A stretch of 64,000 nucleotides of DNA from Roseivirga sp. E12. GTDB taxonomy: Bacteria; Bacteroidota; Bacteroidia; Cytophagales; Cyclobacteriaceae. Numbering within the stretch: the first letter of the stretch is position 1; each line of letters begins with the position of its first letter. The notes under the pieces were generated by a model. That model was given only the letters and a program-made list of their open reading frames with translations. It was not told the DNA's origin and made no database searches. The translations under genes and the position numbers were made by a program. The stretch lies in NCBI RefSeq assembly GCF_017592825.1, contig NZ_JAGFMD010000001.1, positions 1,054,001-1,118,000 of the forward strand, written 5' to 3'. Positions 9,936 to 19,516 of this stretch are shown here, piece after piece.

Positions 9936-11270
9936 CTATTCATATCGCAATGAGGTAATTGGGTCTTGATTAGCAGCTCTTTTAGCAGGTGCAATTCCGA
10001 AAATAATGCCTACTGTGACGGCAACACCAAAAGACAGTAAGATTGAGAAGCCACTTACAATCGTAGGAATATCGGCCAATTCGGCTATTCCAAAGGCAAT
10101 CGTAAGCCCCAGTATAACACCTACTGCTCCTCCCGAAAAACTGATCATCACCGCTTCTAACAAGAACTGATAGATGATATCTACTTTCTTAGCACCTAAG
10201 GATAACCTCAAGCCAATTTCCTTGATTCGTTCCAATACTGAAGCAAGCATGATATTCATAATACCTATGCCACCAACTAAAAGAGAGATACCTGCAATAC
10301 CACCTAAAACATAATTAAAGATATTCTTAGTCCGTTGTTGTTGTTTCAACAATAGTTCCGGTATAGTGATTTCATAATCTACTACATCGCTATGCTTTCG
10401 ACTCAGCATCTTTGAAATCACCTGGGCAATGGAATTAATCTGGTCTGTATTGCTCACTTTGATCACCAATCTGTCAAGCTGGTGATAATTAATACCTGAC
10501 TGATCTTGATTACGGTTTCTTCTCGCTTCTTGAATCAATGAATTGGTCACCATTAACCTATTCTCATAGCGAATTAGAGCAGTGCTTAATGGCGTATATA
10601 TATCCATATTGTAGTCCCTTATTCCAAGGTTAGTAATACTCTTATCGGAAATTACCCTCTCTTCTAGCACTCCTATCACTTTTAACCAGTGTTTGCCAAC
10701 TTTAATGTATTTACCGATCGGCTCCTCTCGGCTAAAAAACTTGGATTTAATGGCTTTACCTATAATACACACAGGTACACCCTTTTGTATTTGCTCTTGA
10801 TTAAAAAACTCTCCCTCATCCAAGTCGAAACCTGATATCTGAAAGAATGTATTATCCACACCTACCAGTTTAGCCGTTCTTCGAAAGCCCTCACGTGTCA
10901 CCTCTGTATCCAAAACGATTTCTGGACTGATCATTTCTATCCCAGGAACAATTTTCTGAATGCTTTCGACATCCATAAAATTCAATCCGAGCGAAAGATT
11001 CTTTTTGGTCTCTTGTGTTCCAACGGTACCTTCTTCTGCCTCAACATCTCCTTCACTTTGTTCGACCACAGGGCTAATCACAATATTATTCACACCAACA
11101 AGCTCAATTTGTTCCAGAATCTCTTGCTGAGCACCTGAACCAATAGCCAGCATAGCAATCACTGCGGCCACACCGAAAATGATACCTAGTGCCGTCAAGA
11201 GAGAGCGGATCTTATTGGCAAGCACAGCCTCTGAGGCTATGGCCATATTTAAGAGAATCCTCTGGATCAT
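9936..11270 (-). CDS. MacB-like ABC transporter permease (FtsX/MacB_PCD family)
   Basis: A 444-residue inner-membrane permease without an ATPase domain. An N-terminal membrane helix (LLTALGIIFGVAAVIAMLAI) is followed by a large periplasmic MacB_PCD domain (about 45-290) and a C-terminal FtsX domain with three helices (about 318-435), including GGIGIMNIMLASVLERIKEIG, a family hallmark. It starts one base after the stop of the adaptor gene, so the two are translated from one transcript. Such permeases need an ABC ATPase (MacB- or LolD-like) and usually an outer-membrane TolC-type channel; neither is in the window. The substrate is unknown. Confidence 0.9.
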   Translation of the reverse strand: MIQRILLNMAIASEAVLANKIRSLLTALGIIFGVAAVIAMLAIGSGAQQEILEQIELVGVNNIVISPVVEQSEGDVEAEEGTVGTQETKKNLSLGLNFMDVESIQKIVPGIEMISPEIVLDTEVTREGFRRTAKLVGVDNTFFQISGFDLDEGEFFNQEQIQKGVPVCIIGKAIKSKFFSREEPIGKYIKVGKHWLKVIGVLEERVISDKSITNLGIRDYNMDIYTPLSTALIRYENRLMVTNSLIQEARRNRNQDQSGINYHQLDRLVIKVSNTDQINSIAQVISKMLSRKHSDVVDYEITIPELLLKQQQRTKNIFNYVLGGIAGISLLVGGIGIMNIMLASVLERIKEIGLRLSLGAKKVDIIYQFLLEAVMISFSGGAVGVILGLTIAFGIAELADIPTIVSGFSILLSFGVAVTVGIIFGIAPAKRAANQDPITSLRYE

Positions 11271-11271
11271 T

Positions 11272-12552
11272 TTAATCCTTTTTGGCGATGGCCTTACTCC
11301 CGTTATTGATCAGCCTGAGCGGTTTACTTTCCATACCATCAGGGTCTGACAAGTAAATCATGCTGCCCTCATCAAGGCCATTCAAGACAACCACCTCATC
11401 AGAGTTTGACTTACCTAGAAGTACCTCCTGACGTACAGTACTACTACCATCCTTAGTAAGAACATAAGTAATGGAATCGCCTTGACTATGAATTGCCTCT
11501 ACCGGAATAAAAATCACATCAGATAACACCTCCGCAATAATCTTATTGCTGGTAGTCATACCTGGACGAAGTGTAGTGTCCGACTCATGAACTTGAACTG
11601 ATATTTCAAAAACCTTAGAATCAGAATTAGGCCTTTGCTGCCCCATATTCGCAACATCTATTACTAGGCCGGTAAGTCTTTTGTCTGGAAAAGCATCCAA
11701 ACCAATATCCACTTTTTGACCTTTTTTGACATTGTTAATATCTACTTCATTGATATAAGTTTTAGACACCATTTTCGTCAGGTCCGGAAGTGTAGCTACT
11801 ACAGGGTCCCATGCACTAACTTGGGCGCCTACCCCTAACTTGTTTCCCCTCCAGTCTCTGCGATAAATCAGCATACCGGGTTCAGAAGCCATAATGGTGA
11901 ATTGCTTTTGCAATTCAAGGAGCGCATCCAGTTTTGCTTTGTCATCATTCATCTTAGCCTCGGCTTCTTTCATTTTAGCCACGGACTTTTGCCTCTGCAG
12001 TTCATAGTTTTCTTGCTCCTGCTGATACTGCTTCTCGGCACGATCAAGGTCCATCTGCTTCTCCTTTACAACTGCCGGAGGTTCAAATTCAGAATTTTCT
12101 AGAACCAACTTCTTCTTCTCAATATCAAACAAAAGTTTATCCATGGCATCTCTGGCCTTTCGCAATTCAATCGCAGAATCGAGCTTAGCTTGTGTGTACT
12201 GTGAAGTACTCACAGTATAATCTGACATCCGCTGCTGGCGTCTGGTACCTAATTCAGTTTGGTCTAATCGTGCAACATAATCACCCTTGTTGACTACAGT
12301 GCCTTCTTCAATGATATGTTCGATTTTCGTTTGGAAAATACCAGCAGACTGCATTCCCCCAGGTCCTCTGATTTGAACCGAGCTTTTAGCAAAGAGTTCT
12401 CCTGAGGCAATAATTTCAGACCTGAATTCCCCCCTTTGAACAGTGGCAAATATCTCACCGGTCTCTGCCGAACTTTTATTGACCTTTGTGATAAAAAATA
12501 TCACAGCCGCGATAAAGACACCCACGACTATGAGGAGCGATCGTTTTTTCAT
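11272..12552 (-). CDS. MacA/HlyD-type periplasmic adaptor (membrane fusion protein)
   Basis: A 426-residue periplasmic adaptor that would link the permease encoded downstream to an outer-membrane channel. Residues 5-23 form a membrane anchor (SLLIVVGVFIAAVIFFITK). A first biotinyl-lipoyl half (about 45-95) is followed by a long coiled coil (about 105-225, rich in Gln, Glu and Lys), then the second lipoyl half and beta-barrel domains (VDINNVKKGQKVDIGLDAF, RPGMTTSNKII). The ATG at 12552 fits the anchor. The promoter region is shared with the divergent ABC-F gene. Confidence 0.9.
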   Translation of the reverse strand: MKKRSLLIVVGVFIAAVIFFITKVNKSSAETGEIFATVQRGEFRSEIIASGELFAKSSVQIRGPGGMQSAGIFQTKIEHIIEEGTVVNKGDYVARLDQTELGTRRQQRMSDYTVSTSQYTQAKLDSAIELRKARDAMDKLLFDIEKKKLVLENSEFEPPAVVKEKQMDLDRAEKQYQQEQENYELQRQKSVAKMKEAEAKMNDDKAKLDALLELQKQFTIMASEPGMLIYRRDWRGNKLGVGAQVSAWDPVVATLPDLTKMVSKTYINEVDINNVKKGQKVDIGLDAFPDKRLTGLVIDVANMGQQRPNSDSKVFEISVQVHESDTTLRPGMTTSNKIIAEVLSDVIFIPVEAIHSQGDSITYVLTKDGSSTVRQEVLLGKSNSDEVVVLNGLDEGSMIYLSDPDGMESKPLRLINNGSKAIAKKD

Positions 12553-12835
12553 GTTGTTTAGATTTTGAGTTGAAGCCTATTTAACTAAAAAAATAGTTTA
12601 TTCAAATTATATTAATAATTTTTAACCCTTATTTAACATTATATAACTACGTACGTGATTCGTGAAGATTCATTACACTAATTCAGGAATACTTCAAAAA
12701 ATTTATTCAAACTGCTCTTAATAAGGATGAACGGAAGCGATGTTTTGTTTGATTTGAACCAATCTAAATTCCCCAATTCCATATTCTTTGGCTCGACATC
12801 TAATAAGTCTCGGTTACTGTCTTAATTTTGACCCA

Positions 12836-14707
12836 ATGAATTACTTGTCGGTCGAAAGTATCTCCAAAACATTTGGTGACAGAACTATCTTAAATGACTT
12901 ATCAATGGGCATTTCCCAAGGCCAGAAAGTTGCCCTGGTGGGTATTAATGGTTCAGGAAAGTCCACCTTATTAAAGGTCTTGACAGGCATCGAAAGTCCA
13001 GATTCTGGTGAGGTTGTTTTTCGTAACGACATTGTAGTCAGGTCGCTGCTGCAAAACCCTGCCTTTAAAGCTGGCCAGACTATACTTGATGCAGTATTTG
13101 ATGAGAATGATGAAACGCAACAATTACTGATAGCTTATGAACGGGCCCTGCTCAATTCCGATAGTGATGCTCTTGAATCACTAATAGAGAAAATTGACGC
13201 AGCCGATGCATGGAGTCTGGAAAGCCAGGCCAAGCAAATTTTAGGGAAGCTCGGCCTACATGACCTTGACTTAGAAGTCTCAAAGCTTTCTGGGGGACAA
13301 CAAAAACGCATTGCCTTGGCAAGCGTGCTTATCCAAAAGCCTGACCTGTTGATTCTTGATGAGCCAACCAACCACTTGGACATTGAAACTATTGAGTGGC
13401 TAGAAAACTATTTGAGCCAATCTAACATGGCCCTTATTCTTGTTACGCACGACAGGTACTTCCTTGAGAAAGTAACAGATGAGATAATAGAATTAGACAA
13501 GGGGCAGACACACCACTACAAAGGGAACTATGGTTTCTTTTTAGAGAAAAAGGCCGAACGTGAGCTTTCAGAAAACTCGTCAATTGACAAAGCTAAGAAC
13601 CTTTATAGAAAGGAATTAGACTGGATAAGAAGGCAGCCAAAAGCAAGGGGAACCAAGGCTAAATACCGAGTTGACGCATTTCAGGATACGAAAAGCAAGG
13701 CCTTCAGCAAAGAGAACTCACAAGACCTCAAACTTAAGGCCGAAGCGCAGAGACAGGGTAAAAAAGTACTAGAAGTAGATGGATTAAGCCATGGTTTCGA
13801 TGAAAACCTGTTAATAAGTGATTTTGATTATGTCTTCCCCAGAAAGGAAAGAGTGGGCATTGTCGGACCTAATGGTTCAGGTAAGACAACATTTATCAAG
13901 CTCCTTATGGGGGAACTCGAACCAAAAGCAGGAGTTATCGATAAAGGTGCAACTACTAAGTTTGGCTACTACAAGCAAACGGAGTTGAGCTTTGATAATC
14001 AGCAAACGATCATTGACTTTGCGAAATCCATCGCAGAAGTGGTTGAAGTGGGAAAAGGCAGAACTGTGCCTGTATCTCAATTCTTGACACGCTTCCTCTT
14101 CCCTCCGGATGTACAGTACAAACCAATCGGAAAGCTGAGTGGTGGAGAAAAACGAAGACTTCAACTGCTTCAAATCCTGATTCAGAGCCCCAACTTTCTA
14201 GTACTTGATGAGCCTACCAATGATTTAGACCTAATCACCCTTAATACCCTCGAAGCTTATTTAGAGGCCTTTGAAGGTTGCCTAATGCTTGTATCTCATG
14301 ACAGGTATTTTATGGACAAACTGGTGGACCACCTTTTCGTATTTGATGGCTCAGGTAACATCAAGGATTTTCCTGGTAACTATACCGACTTCAGAGCAAC
14401 CGAGAACCAGTCAAAACCTACTAACAAACCTACTAACAAACCTACTAAAGAAGCACCTGTTGCTAAGCCCCTACCGAAGGAGTCGGCTAAATCTCGCAAG
14501 CTAACTTTCAATGAAAAAAGAGAGTTCGATGCACTTGAAAAAGAGATACCAACGCTCGAAAAAGAAAAAGCTGAGCTGATTTCAAAACTCAACCAAGGAT
14601 CGAATGATCATGAGGAACTTACACAATGGTCTTCTGCCATTGAAGACCTGACAAACCGGATTGATGAAAAAGAAATGCGTTGGCTCGAGCTCTCTGAGTT
14701 GATGTGA
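12836..14707 (+). CDS. ABC-F family ATPase (Uup-like)
   Basis: A soluble tandem ATPase of about 623 residues. ABC-F proteins act on ribosomes, and Uup-type members also bind branched DNA. The ATG at 12836 (MNYLSVESISKTFGD) starts exactly at the first ABC domain. First domain: Walker A GINGSGKST (36-44), signature LSGGQQKR, Walker B LLILDEPTNHLD. The inter-domain linker carries RRQPKARGTKAKYR. Second domain: GPNGSGKTT, LSGGEKRR, FLVLDEPTNDLD. A proline/lysine linker made from a short DNA repeat joins a C-terminal coiled coil (about 545-623) of the Uup type. Membrane segments are absent, so it is not an ATPase for the divergent transporter. Confidence 0.93.
   Translation: MNYLSVESISKTFGDRTILNDLSMGISQGQKVALVGINGSGKSTLLKVLTGIESPDSGEVVFRNDIVVRSLLQNPAFKAGQTILDAVFDENDETQQLLIAYERALLNSDSDALESLIEKIDAADAWSLESQAKQILGKLGLHDLDLEVSKLSGGQQKRIALASVLIQKPDLLILDEPTNHLDIETIEWLENYLSQSNMALILVTHDRYFLEKVTDEIIELDKGQTHHYKGNYGFFLEKKAERELSENSSIDKAKNLYRKELDWIRRQPKARGTKAKYRVDAFQDTKSKAFSKENSQDLKLKAEAQRQGKKVLEVDGLSHGFDENLLISDFDYVFPRKERVGIVGPNGSGKTTFIKLLMGELEPKAGVIDKGATTKFGYYKQTELSFDNQQTIIDFAKSIAEVVEVGKGRTVPVSQFLTRFLFPPDVQYKPIGKLSGGEKRRLQLLQILIQSPNFLVLDEPTNDLDLITLNTLEAYLEAFEGCLMLVSHDRYFMDKLVDHLFVFDGSGNIKDFPGNYTDFRATENQSKPTNKPTNKPTKEAPVAKPLPKESAKSRKLTFNEKREFDALEKEIPTLEKEKAELISKLNQGSNDHEELTQWSSAIEDLTNRIDEKEMRWLELSELM
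14417..14448 (+). repeat. 12-base tandem repeat encoding a PTNK linker
   Basis: CCTACTAACAAA occurs twice in tandem, followed by a partial third copy (CCTACTAA). It encodes (PTNK)2-PTK in the ABC-F gene, between the second ATPase domain and the coiled coil. Copy number could vary by slippage. Confidence 0.75.
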
Positions 14708-14801
14708 CGGAGTGTTTCTTTATTTAGAAAAAGTCGTTTAGTGTATAATTCTGAGCTTTTAATACCAGAGCGCAGATCATTTTTTTTTAAACGACTAGAC
14801 C

Positions 14802-15353
14802 TTGACTTCTACAACAACACGATCGACAAACAGAGTTTTTAGCCTCCTTTGCACAGTTTTGATTTTAGTGTCTCTGTTCGCATGTGGAGAAGATATTGAT
14901 GACTTCACATCGGCTTTTCAAAATGAGGAATTAAAAGTCCACCTTGACAGTTTCGATGCGGAGGTTAGTAACCGGGGTGGATCGCTTGATCTATCAAGAG
15001 TAGAATTGGTCTTTATTGCAGACATTTTCTTCAACGGACAGCGTGTTTGTAGTCGCCACTTTGAGAATTACGAAAATCAGGGCAATGCTCGAATCGAGAT
15101 TTCGAGACATGACGACTGTTGGGAATCTCGAAATGACCAACAACGCGAAAACTTTTTATTTCGAGAGTTTGGAGCAGCTTTGCTCGACAGACTAACTAAT
15201 AACACCAAGCTTCCCAACGGCTTACCTGCGAGCATGATGTGCAATGACTGTGACATTTTCAGTATTTATGATGAGTCAACTATTGTAAGACGAGAATATT
15301 ACCTCAACGAGCTTATACAAATTGAGCAAGACATTCCTGAGTGGGGAAGATAA
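14802..15353 (+). CDS. Putative lipoprotein of unknown function
   Basis: I do not recognise the family. The 183-residue protein begins at a TTG (14802): an in-frame stop lies two codons upstream and no ATG precedes the signal peptide, so the TTG appears to be the real start. The N-terminus has a lipoprotein signal (VFSLLCTVLILVSLFAC, Cys near residue 28) followed by an acidic stretch typical of Bacteroidota surface lipoproteins. Several cysteines are present, including CNDCD near residue 147, which could form disulfides outside the cytoplasm. It lies about 95 bases after the ABC-F gene, and its function is unknown. Confidence 0.65.
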   Translation: MTSTTTRSTNRVFSLLCTVLILVSLFACGEDIDDFTSAFQNEELKVHLDSFDAEVSNRGGSLDLSRVELVFIADIFFNGQRVCSRHFENYENQGNARIEISRHDDCWESRNDQQRENFLFREFGAALLDRLTNNTKLPNGLPASMMCNDCDIFSIYDESTIVRREYYLNELIQIEQDIPEWGR

Positions 15354-15469
15354 ATTTTAGATGATTCCACGAATTCAGGGAACAATCTGTCACTCCCCGT
15401 GCGTTAATTGCTAACTTCATAGAACCGACTCGTCATTAGAGGTTATCGGTGAAAAGGATTAGCATAAGC

Positions 15470-16399
15470 ATGGCAAAATTAGAGTTCAGTAGTGACAAAA
15501 AATGTATTCAAACGGATCCGGAAGAAACGATTCTCGATGCTGCCTTGAAGCATGATATTCCGCATGTTCATGCTTGCGGTGGTAATGCCTTTTGCTCTAC
15601 CTGTCGCGTACTTGTTCAAGAGGGGCTTGATAAACTGCCAGAAAGAAATGACAAAGAACTGGCCTTGGCCAAGCAGCTGGGCCTACCTGAAGAGATCCGT
15701 TTGGCCTGCCAGACAAAACCTCAGCATGATTTAAAAGTCAGACGATTGGTGATGGACAAAGTGGACGAGGACGTAATTCTCCAGCATGGAGAAGAAGGAA
15801 AACCCAGAAGTCTGGGACAGGTAAAAAAGGCCTCGGTGCTCTTCGTAGATATAGCGGACTACACCGCTTTCACAGAGAAAACACCCGCTTATGACGTGGT
15901 TCATGTACTAAACCGATATTTCTACATTGCGGGTAGCATTATCAAGAAGTACAATGGCAGAATTATTGACTACTATGGAGATGGTTTTTTGGCCATTTTC
16001 GGTCTTGATGACGATCCAAAACATGCAGGCAACTTGATCAGCGCAGGCTTTGCCTTGCAGGACGCAGTAGATAAGTTTGATCACGACATACATGCCTTGG
16101 TCAATCGTGATTTTAAAATCAGGCTTGGTGCGCACACTGGTAATGTCATTTGGGGAACTATCGGCATCACAGGAATGGAAAAAGAAGCTGCCATTGGTGA
16201 TACTGTGAATTTTGCCAGCCGTATAGAGCAAGCCAATAAGGCTTTAAATACTAAGTTTCTTATTTCCGAAGCGCTCTATCGACAGTTCGATAAGTGGTGT
16301 ACCATCAGTGGTACCTATGAAATCGAAGCCAAAGGAAAAGAAGGTACTCACAGAGTATATGCATTGGATCGGATGCTTGCTTCTATGCCTACGGCATAA
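15470..16399 (+). CDS. Class III nucleotide cyclase with N-terminal [2Fe-2S] ferredoxin domain
   Basis: A 309-residue soluble fusion. The ATG at 15470 (MAKLEFSSDKK) starts the ferredoxin fold, so it is preferred to the GTG at 15449. The ferredoxin domain (1-90) has cluster ligands C36-x5-C42-x2-C45 and C80. The cyclase domain (119-300) has the two metal-binding aspartates D127 (VDIADY) and D171 (YYGDGF), plus the transition-state pair N247 and R251 (VNFASR). The positions that normally select the purine, Lys and Asp/Thr, appear to be D167 and A240, so the product (cAMP, cGMP or other) is uncertain. Family knowledge suggests that the cluster senses redox state or electron transfer and gates cyclase activity. 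A small membrane-protein gene follows after 31 bases. Confidence 0.93.
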   Translation: MAKLEFSSDKKCIQTDPEETILDAALKHDIPHVHACGGNAFCSTCRVLVQEGLDKLPERNDKELALAKQLGLPEEIRLACQTKPQHDLKVRRLVMDKVDEDVILQHGEEGKPRSLGQVKKASVLFVDIADYTAFTEKTPAYDVVHVLNRYFYIAGSIIKKYNGRIIDYYGDGFLAIFGLDDDPKHAGNLISAGFALQDAVDKFDHDIHALVNRDFKIRLGAHTGNVIWGTIGITGMEKEAAIGDTVNFASRIEQANKALNTKFLISEALYRQFDKWCTISGTYEIEAKGKEGTHRVYALDRMLASMPTA

Positions 16400-16430
16400 C
16401 ACTTTGGCCAATTCAGGCGTTAATTTATTT

Positions 16431-16649
16431 ATGAACACAACACTCTGGATTGTCCTTGGAAGTCTTTTATTAGTCTCCTATGCCTTCATTTTTGTAGATG
16501 CCTATAAATCCAACCGAACGAGAGTAGGTAAGCAACAGATCCCCATGTTCCATGGCCTATTCATTGGACCGCTCTATTATTTCATATTGACAAACCACCA
16601 GTTCAAAGAGAGAAAGCAGTTTATGAAAGGCATGCGTAGATTCTCCTAA
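16431..16649 (+). CDS. Small membrane protein of unknown function
   Basis: A 72-residue protein starting at ATG 16431, with two hydrophobic stretches (LWIVLGSLLLVSYAFIFVDA and a weaker IGPLYYFILT) and a basic C-terminus (ERKQFMKGMRRF). It lies between the cyclase gene and the esterase gene (10-base gap), probably in one operon. Family unrecognised. Confidence 0.6.
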   Translation: MNTTLWIVLGSLLLVSYAFIFVDAYKSNRTRVGKQQIPMFHGLFIGPLYYFILTNHQFKERKQFMKGMRRFS

Positions 16650-16659
16650 AACAACTAAA

Positions 16660-17490
16660 ATGAAACTAAAGAAAACTCAAATTGCTGTGCTCAGCTGCAT
16701 GGTCTTAATGCTTTTTGGTCAAAGTACACTTTCGGCCCAAACCAAGCCAGTTCAATTGGCAAACACCGAGCAATTCACAATCAAATCAAGCAGTGTCGAT
16801 GACGATTTTGAAATATCGGTAAGCCTTCCTTTTGGATATGCACAATCTGAAACGACTTATAAGGTGCTTTATATTCTGGATGCCAATGTGACCTTCGGCA
16901 TGGCACATGACATCCAAACACTTATATCATTTGAACCAGAAAACCCTCCCATGATAATTGTGGGTATTGGATACAAAGATTTCGGCAACTGGATTCAGAA
17001 AAGGGCTCGAGACTATATGCCATCTAAGGTAATTAGCGCCCCAGGGTCTGGCGGAGCCGATAAGTTTATGGCCTTTCTTGAAAAGGAGCTTATTCCCAAG
17101 GTCAAAGAGAAATATAGAACCACGGAAGAAAAAATCATCTACGGACACTCAACAGCAGGACTGTTTGGCTTGTATGCATTGATGACTAAACCAGAGATGT
17201 TCGATGGCTATATTATCACTAGCCCTTCAGTAGATGAAGACAATGGATATGCTCTGAGCCAACTTAATTCCATTGAGTCCTTTCCTAATAAATCCGCAAG
17301 GGTGTTTACATCCTACGGAACCAAAGAGAAACAAACATTTGCAGATGCTTATAAAGCCTTTATCAAGGTTTTGAAAAACAAAGCAGCTCAAGATATCGTC
17401 TTGAAATCTCAAAAATTTGATGCTTCACATATGGCATCAATGGCGCCCGCATTTGTGGCAGGACTTCAATTTGTTAACAAGAGTAATTGA
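16660..17490 (+). CDS. Exported esterase, esterase-D / IroE-like alpha/beta hydrolase
   Basis: A 276-residue protein with a signal peptide (MLFGQSTLSAQ at its end), so it is periplasmic or secreted. It has the putative-esterase fold (PF00756 type): a YKVLYILDANVTFG strand near the start, the nucleophile elbow YGHSTAGLFGLY (Ser near residue 168), and a C-terminal His in FDASHMASM. The same family includes siderophore esterases such as IroE and BesA, but there is no siderophore gene nearby, so the substrate is unknown. ATG at 16660. Confidence 0.85.
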   Translation: MKLKKTQIAVLSCMVLMLFGQSTLSAQTKPVQLANTEQFTIKSSSVDDDFEISVSLPFGYAQSETTYKVLYILDANVTFGMAHDIQTLISFEPENPPMIIVGIGYKDFGNWIQKRARDYMPSKVISAPGSGGADKFMAFLEKELIPKVKEKYRTTEEKIIYGHSTAGLFGLYALMTKPEMFDGYIITSPSVDEDNGYALSQLNSIESFPNKSARVFTSYGTKEKQTFADAYKAFIKVLKNKAAQDIVLKSQKFDASHMASMAPAFVAGLQFVNKSN

Positions 17491-17541
17491 GGCTTTTCGC
17501 GCTTCATAAAAGGTTATTAGAATGTTAAAGGACAGTATTTA

Positions 17542-17560
17542 TTAACACCTCGTTAACACC
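17542..17560 (+). repeat. Short direct repeat upstream of cysE
   Basis: TTAACACC occurs at 17542-17549 and again at 17553-17560, one helical turn apart (11 bases), about 125 bases before the cysE start. This spacing suits a regulator binding on one face of the DNA, but no factor can be named. Confidence 0.3.
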
Positions 17561-17683
17561 CTACTAAAATTATAGACAAAACAGACAACCTTACACTCTC
17601 CTTATCGTGTCGTTCTAAGGACAAAGCCTTTTGAGTTAAACATTCAAAAGGAACCGTTTGTACAAATCATCACTTAGAAATAC

Positions 17684-18520
17684 ATGGATCGCGACTTTAT
17701 CAACAGTCTATACATTCGACAGCAAGCCTGTCCTAGCTGCCCATCACCAGAAACAGTAGCCAACTGGTTCAACGAGTTATTGGGCGTGCTATTTCCCGAC
17801 TTTGCTAAGCAGCAGTTCAATACCCAAAGAGAATTTGAACTCTATATCGAGCGACTGAAACTTCAATTAGACCAAATCTTATCCAAGAACCCAACCAAGG
17901 GAGAACTAGATCCAGCTCATGTGACAGAACGTTTCTTCGAAGAATTGCCTGCGACCTATCAACAAATGGAGCAAGACATTACCGCACTTTTCGAGGGTGA
18001 TCCAGCTGCAAAAAGTAGAACAGAGGTAATCAGAACCTATCCTGGATTTATGGCAACAGCAGCACATAGAATAGCCCATCAGTTACATGTTTTGGGTGTT
18101 GGACTTGTACCGAGGATCATTTCTGAATATGCTCATAGCAAGACAGGCATTGATATTCACCCAGGAGCTGATATCGGTCAGTTCTTCTGTATAGACCACG
18201 GCACTGGAGTGGTAATAGGTGAAACCACTGTTATTGGCGATCATGTAAAGATCTATCAAGGTGTGACACTTGGCGCTCTTAGTGTTGATAAAAAGGACGC
18301 CACACTGAAAAGGCATCCCACCATCGGTGACAACGTGGTCCTTTATGCGGGAGCTACTATTTTGGGAGGCAATACAGAAATCGGACATGATTCAATTATT
18401 GGCGGAAATGTCTGGCTCACAAACAGCATCCCTCCTTTTTCCAAAATCTATTATCAAGCCCAAATGTCAACTTCTGAAGGCACCACAGACACCATTATAT
18501 TTAAAGGCGAAAGCGCATGA
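17684..18520 (+). CDS. cysE: Serine O-acetyltransferase
   Basis: A 278-residue cytoplasmic enzyme that acetylates L-serine with acetyl-CoA, the first step of cysteine synthesis. An alpha-helical N-terminal domain (to about 135) is followed by the left-handed beta-helix of hexapeptide repeats. Active-site and family motifs are visible: [32 protein letters not shown] and a C-terminal [11 protein letters not shown] region. The cysM start codon overlaps its stop by four bases (ATGA), so the two enzymes are translationally coupled and likely form the cysteine synthase pathway unit. Confidence 0.96.
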   Translation: MDRDFINSLYIRQQACPSCPSPETVANWFNELLGVLFPDFAKQQFNTQREFELYIERLKLQLDQILSKNPTKGELDPAHVTERFFEELPATYQQMEQDITALFEGDPAAKSRTEVIRTYPGFMATAAHRIAHQLHVLGVGLVPRIISEYAHSKTGIDIHPGADIGQFFCIDHGTGVVIGETTVIGDHVKIYQGVTLGALSVDKKDATLKRHPTIGDNVVLYAGATILGGNTEIGHDSIIGGNVWLTNSIPPFSKIYYQAQMSTSEGTTDTIIFKGESA

Positions 18521-19395
18521 GTATTGAAGATTTAATTGGCAACACTCCCCTTGTCGAATACAAAGGAATTAGCCCCAATCCTAAGGTTAGGATATTTGGT
18601 AAACTAGAAGGCAATAACCCTGGTGGAAGCGTGAAAGATCGAGCCGCTTATGGTATGATCAAAGGAGCACTAGACCGAGGCGATATCAAGCCAGGTGACA
18701 AACTAGTGGAAGCTACCAGTGGCAATACAGGTATAGCCCTCGCTATGATTTCCAGTATCATGGGCGTTGACATGACGTTGATAATGCCCGATAATTCCAC
18801 CAGAGAGCGGGTCCTTAGCATGGAAGCTTATGGGGCTAAAGTCATCCTCACCCCCGCCAAACAGACCATTGAATACTCACGAACCCTTGCTGAGCAAATG
18901 GCCAATGAAGAAGGTTATTATATGCTGAATCAATTTGGGAATGCAGACAATTACGGCCAGCATTACAAAACTACAGGTCCCGAAATCTGGAAAGACACTG
19001 ACGGGCAGATAACTCATTTCGTCTCAGCTATGGGCACTACAGGCACCATTATGGGCGTCTCGCACTACCTGAAAGAGCAAAACCCGAATATTCAGATTGT
19101 GGGTACACAACCCAAAGATGGTTCAAGCATCCCAGGCATCAGACGCTGGTCACCTGAGTTTCTACCAAAGATCTTCGATCCCTCAAGGGTAGATCGCGTC
19201 ATTGATGTAAGTCAGGAAGACGCCACTAATATGACCCGCAGGCTTGCCAAAGAAGAAGGTGTTCTTGCTGGTATGAGTTCCGGAGGGGCATTAACTGCCG
19301 CTTTGGAAATTGCCAATGAGATCGAAGAAGGCCTCATCGTCCATATTGTCTGCGACCGGGGCGATCGCTACCTGAGTTCTGATTTGTTTGGTTAA
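18517..19395 (+). CDS. cysM: Cysteine synthase B (O-acetylserine sulfhydrylase)
   Basis: A 292-residue PLP enzyme converting O-acetylserine and sulfide (or thiosulfate) to cysteine. PLP lysine K40 lies in [10 protein letters not shown]; the substrate loop is [11 protein letters not shown]; the phosphate-binding glycines are in [11 protein letters not shown]. The [14 protein letters not shown] segment and the short length favour CysM over CysK. The gene directly follows cysE. Its stop codon is at the left edge of the AT-rich cassette-like region, so it marks the insertion boundary. Confidence 0.94.
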   Translation: MSIEDLIGNTPLVEYKGISPNPKVRIFGKLEGNNPGGSVKDRAAYGMIKGALDRGDIKPGDKLVEATSGNTGIALAMISSIMGVDMTLIMPDNSTRERVLSMEAYGAKVILTPAKQTIEYSRTLAEQMANEEGYYMLNQFGNADNYGQHYKTTGPEIWKDTDGQITHFVSAMGTTGTIMGVSHYLKEQNPNIQIVGTQPKDGSSIPGIRRWSPEFLPKIFDPSRVDRVIDVSQEDATNMTRRLAKEEGVLAGMSSGGALTAALEIANEIEEGLIVHIVCDRGDRYLSSDLFG

Positions 19396-19516
19396 TAGCG
19401 TTTAGCCACCAGTATTTCCTTAAAATGTGGAATAATCATCACCATTAAACTAATAGTGCTTTTTTATATTAATAGTTAATGGCATCTATCGGTTTTCGCT
19501 AATTTCCGTTTCTACA

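Noticed and set aside
14417-14448. Tandem repeat as a possible CRISPR or mobile feature
   Set aside because: It is an in-frame 12-base repeat coding for a flexible linker in the ABC-F protein.
12836-14707. ABC-F protein as the missing ATPase of the adjacent MacA/MacB-like exporter
   Set aside because: Tandem ATPase domains with the ABC-F linker and Uup-type coiled coil, and divergent transcription, place it in a ribosome-associated class and not with exporters.
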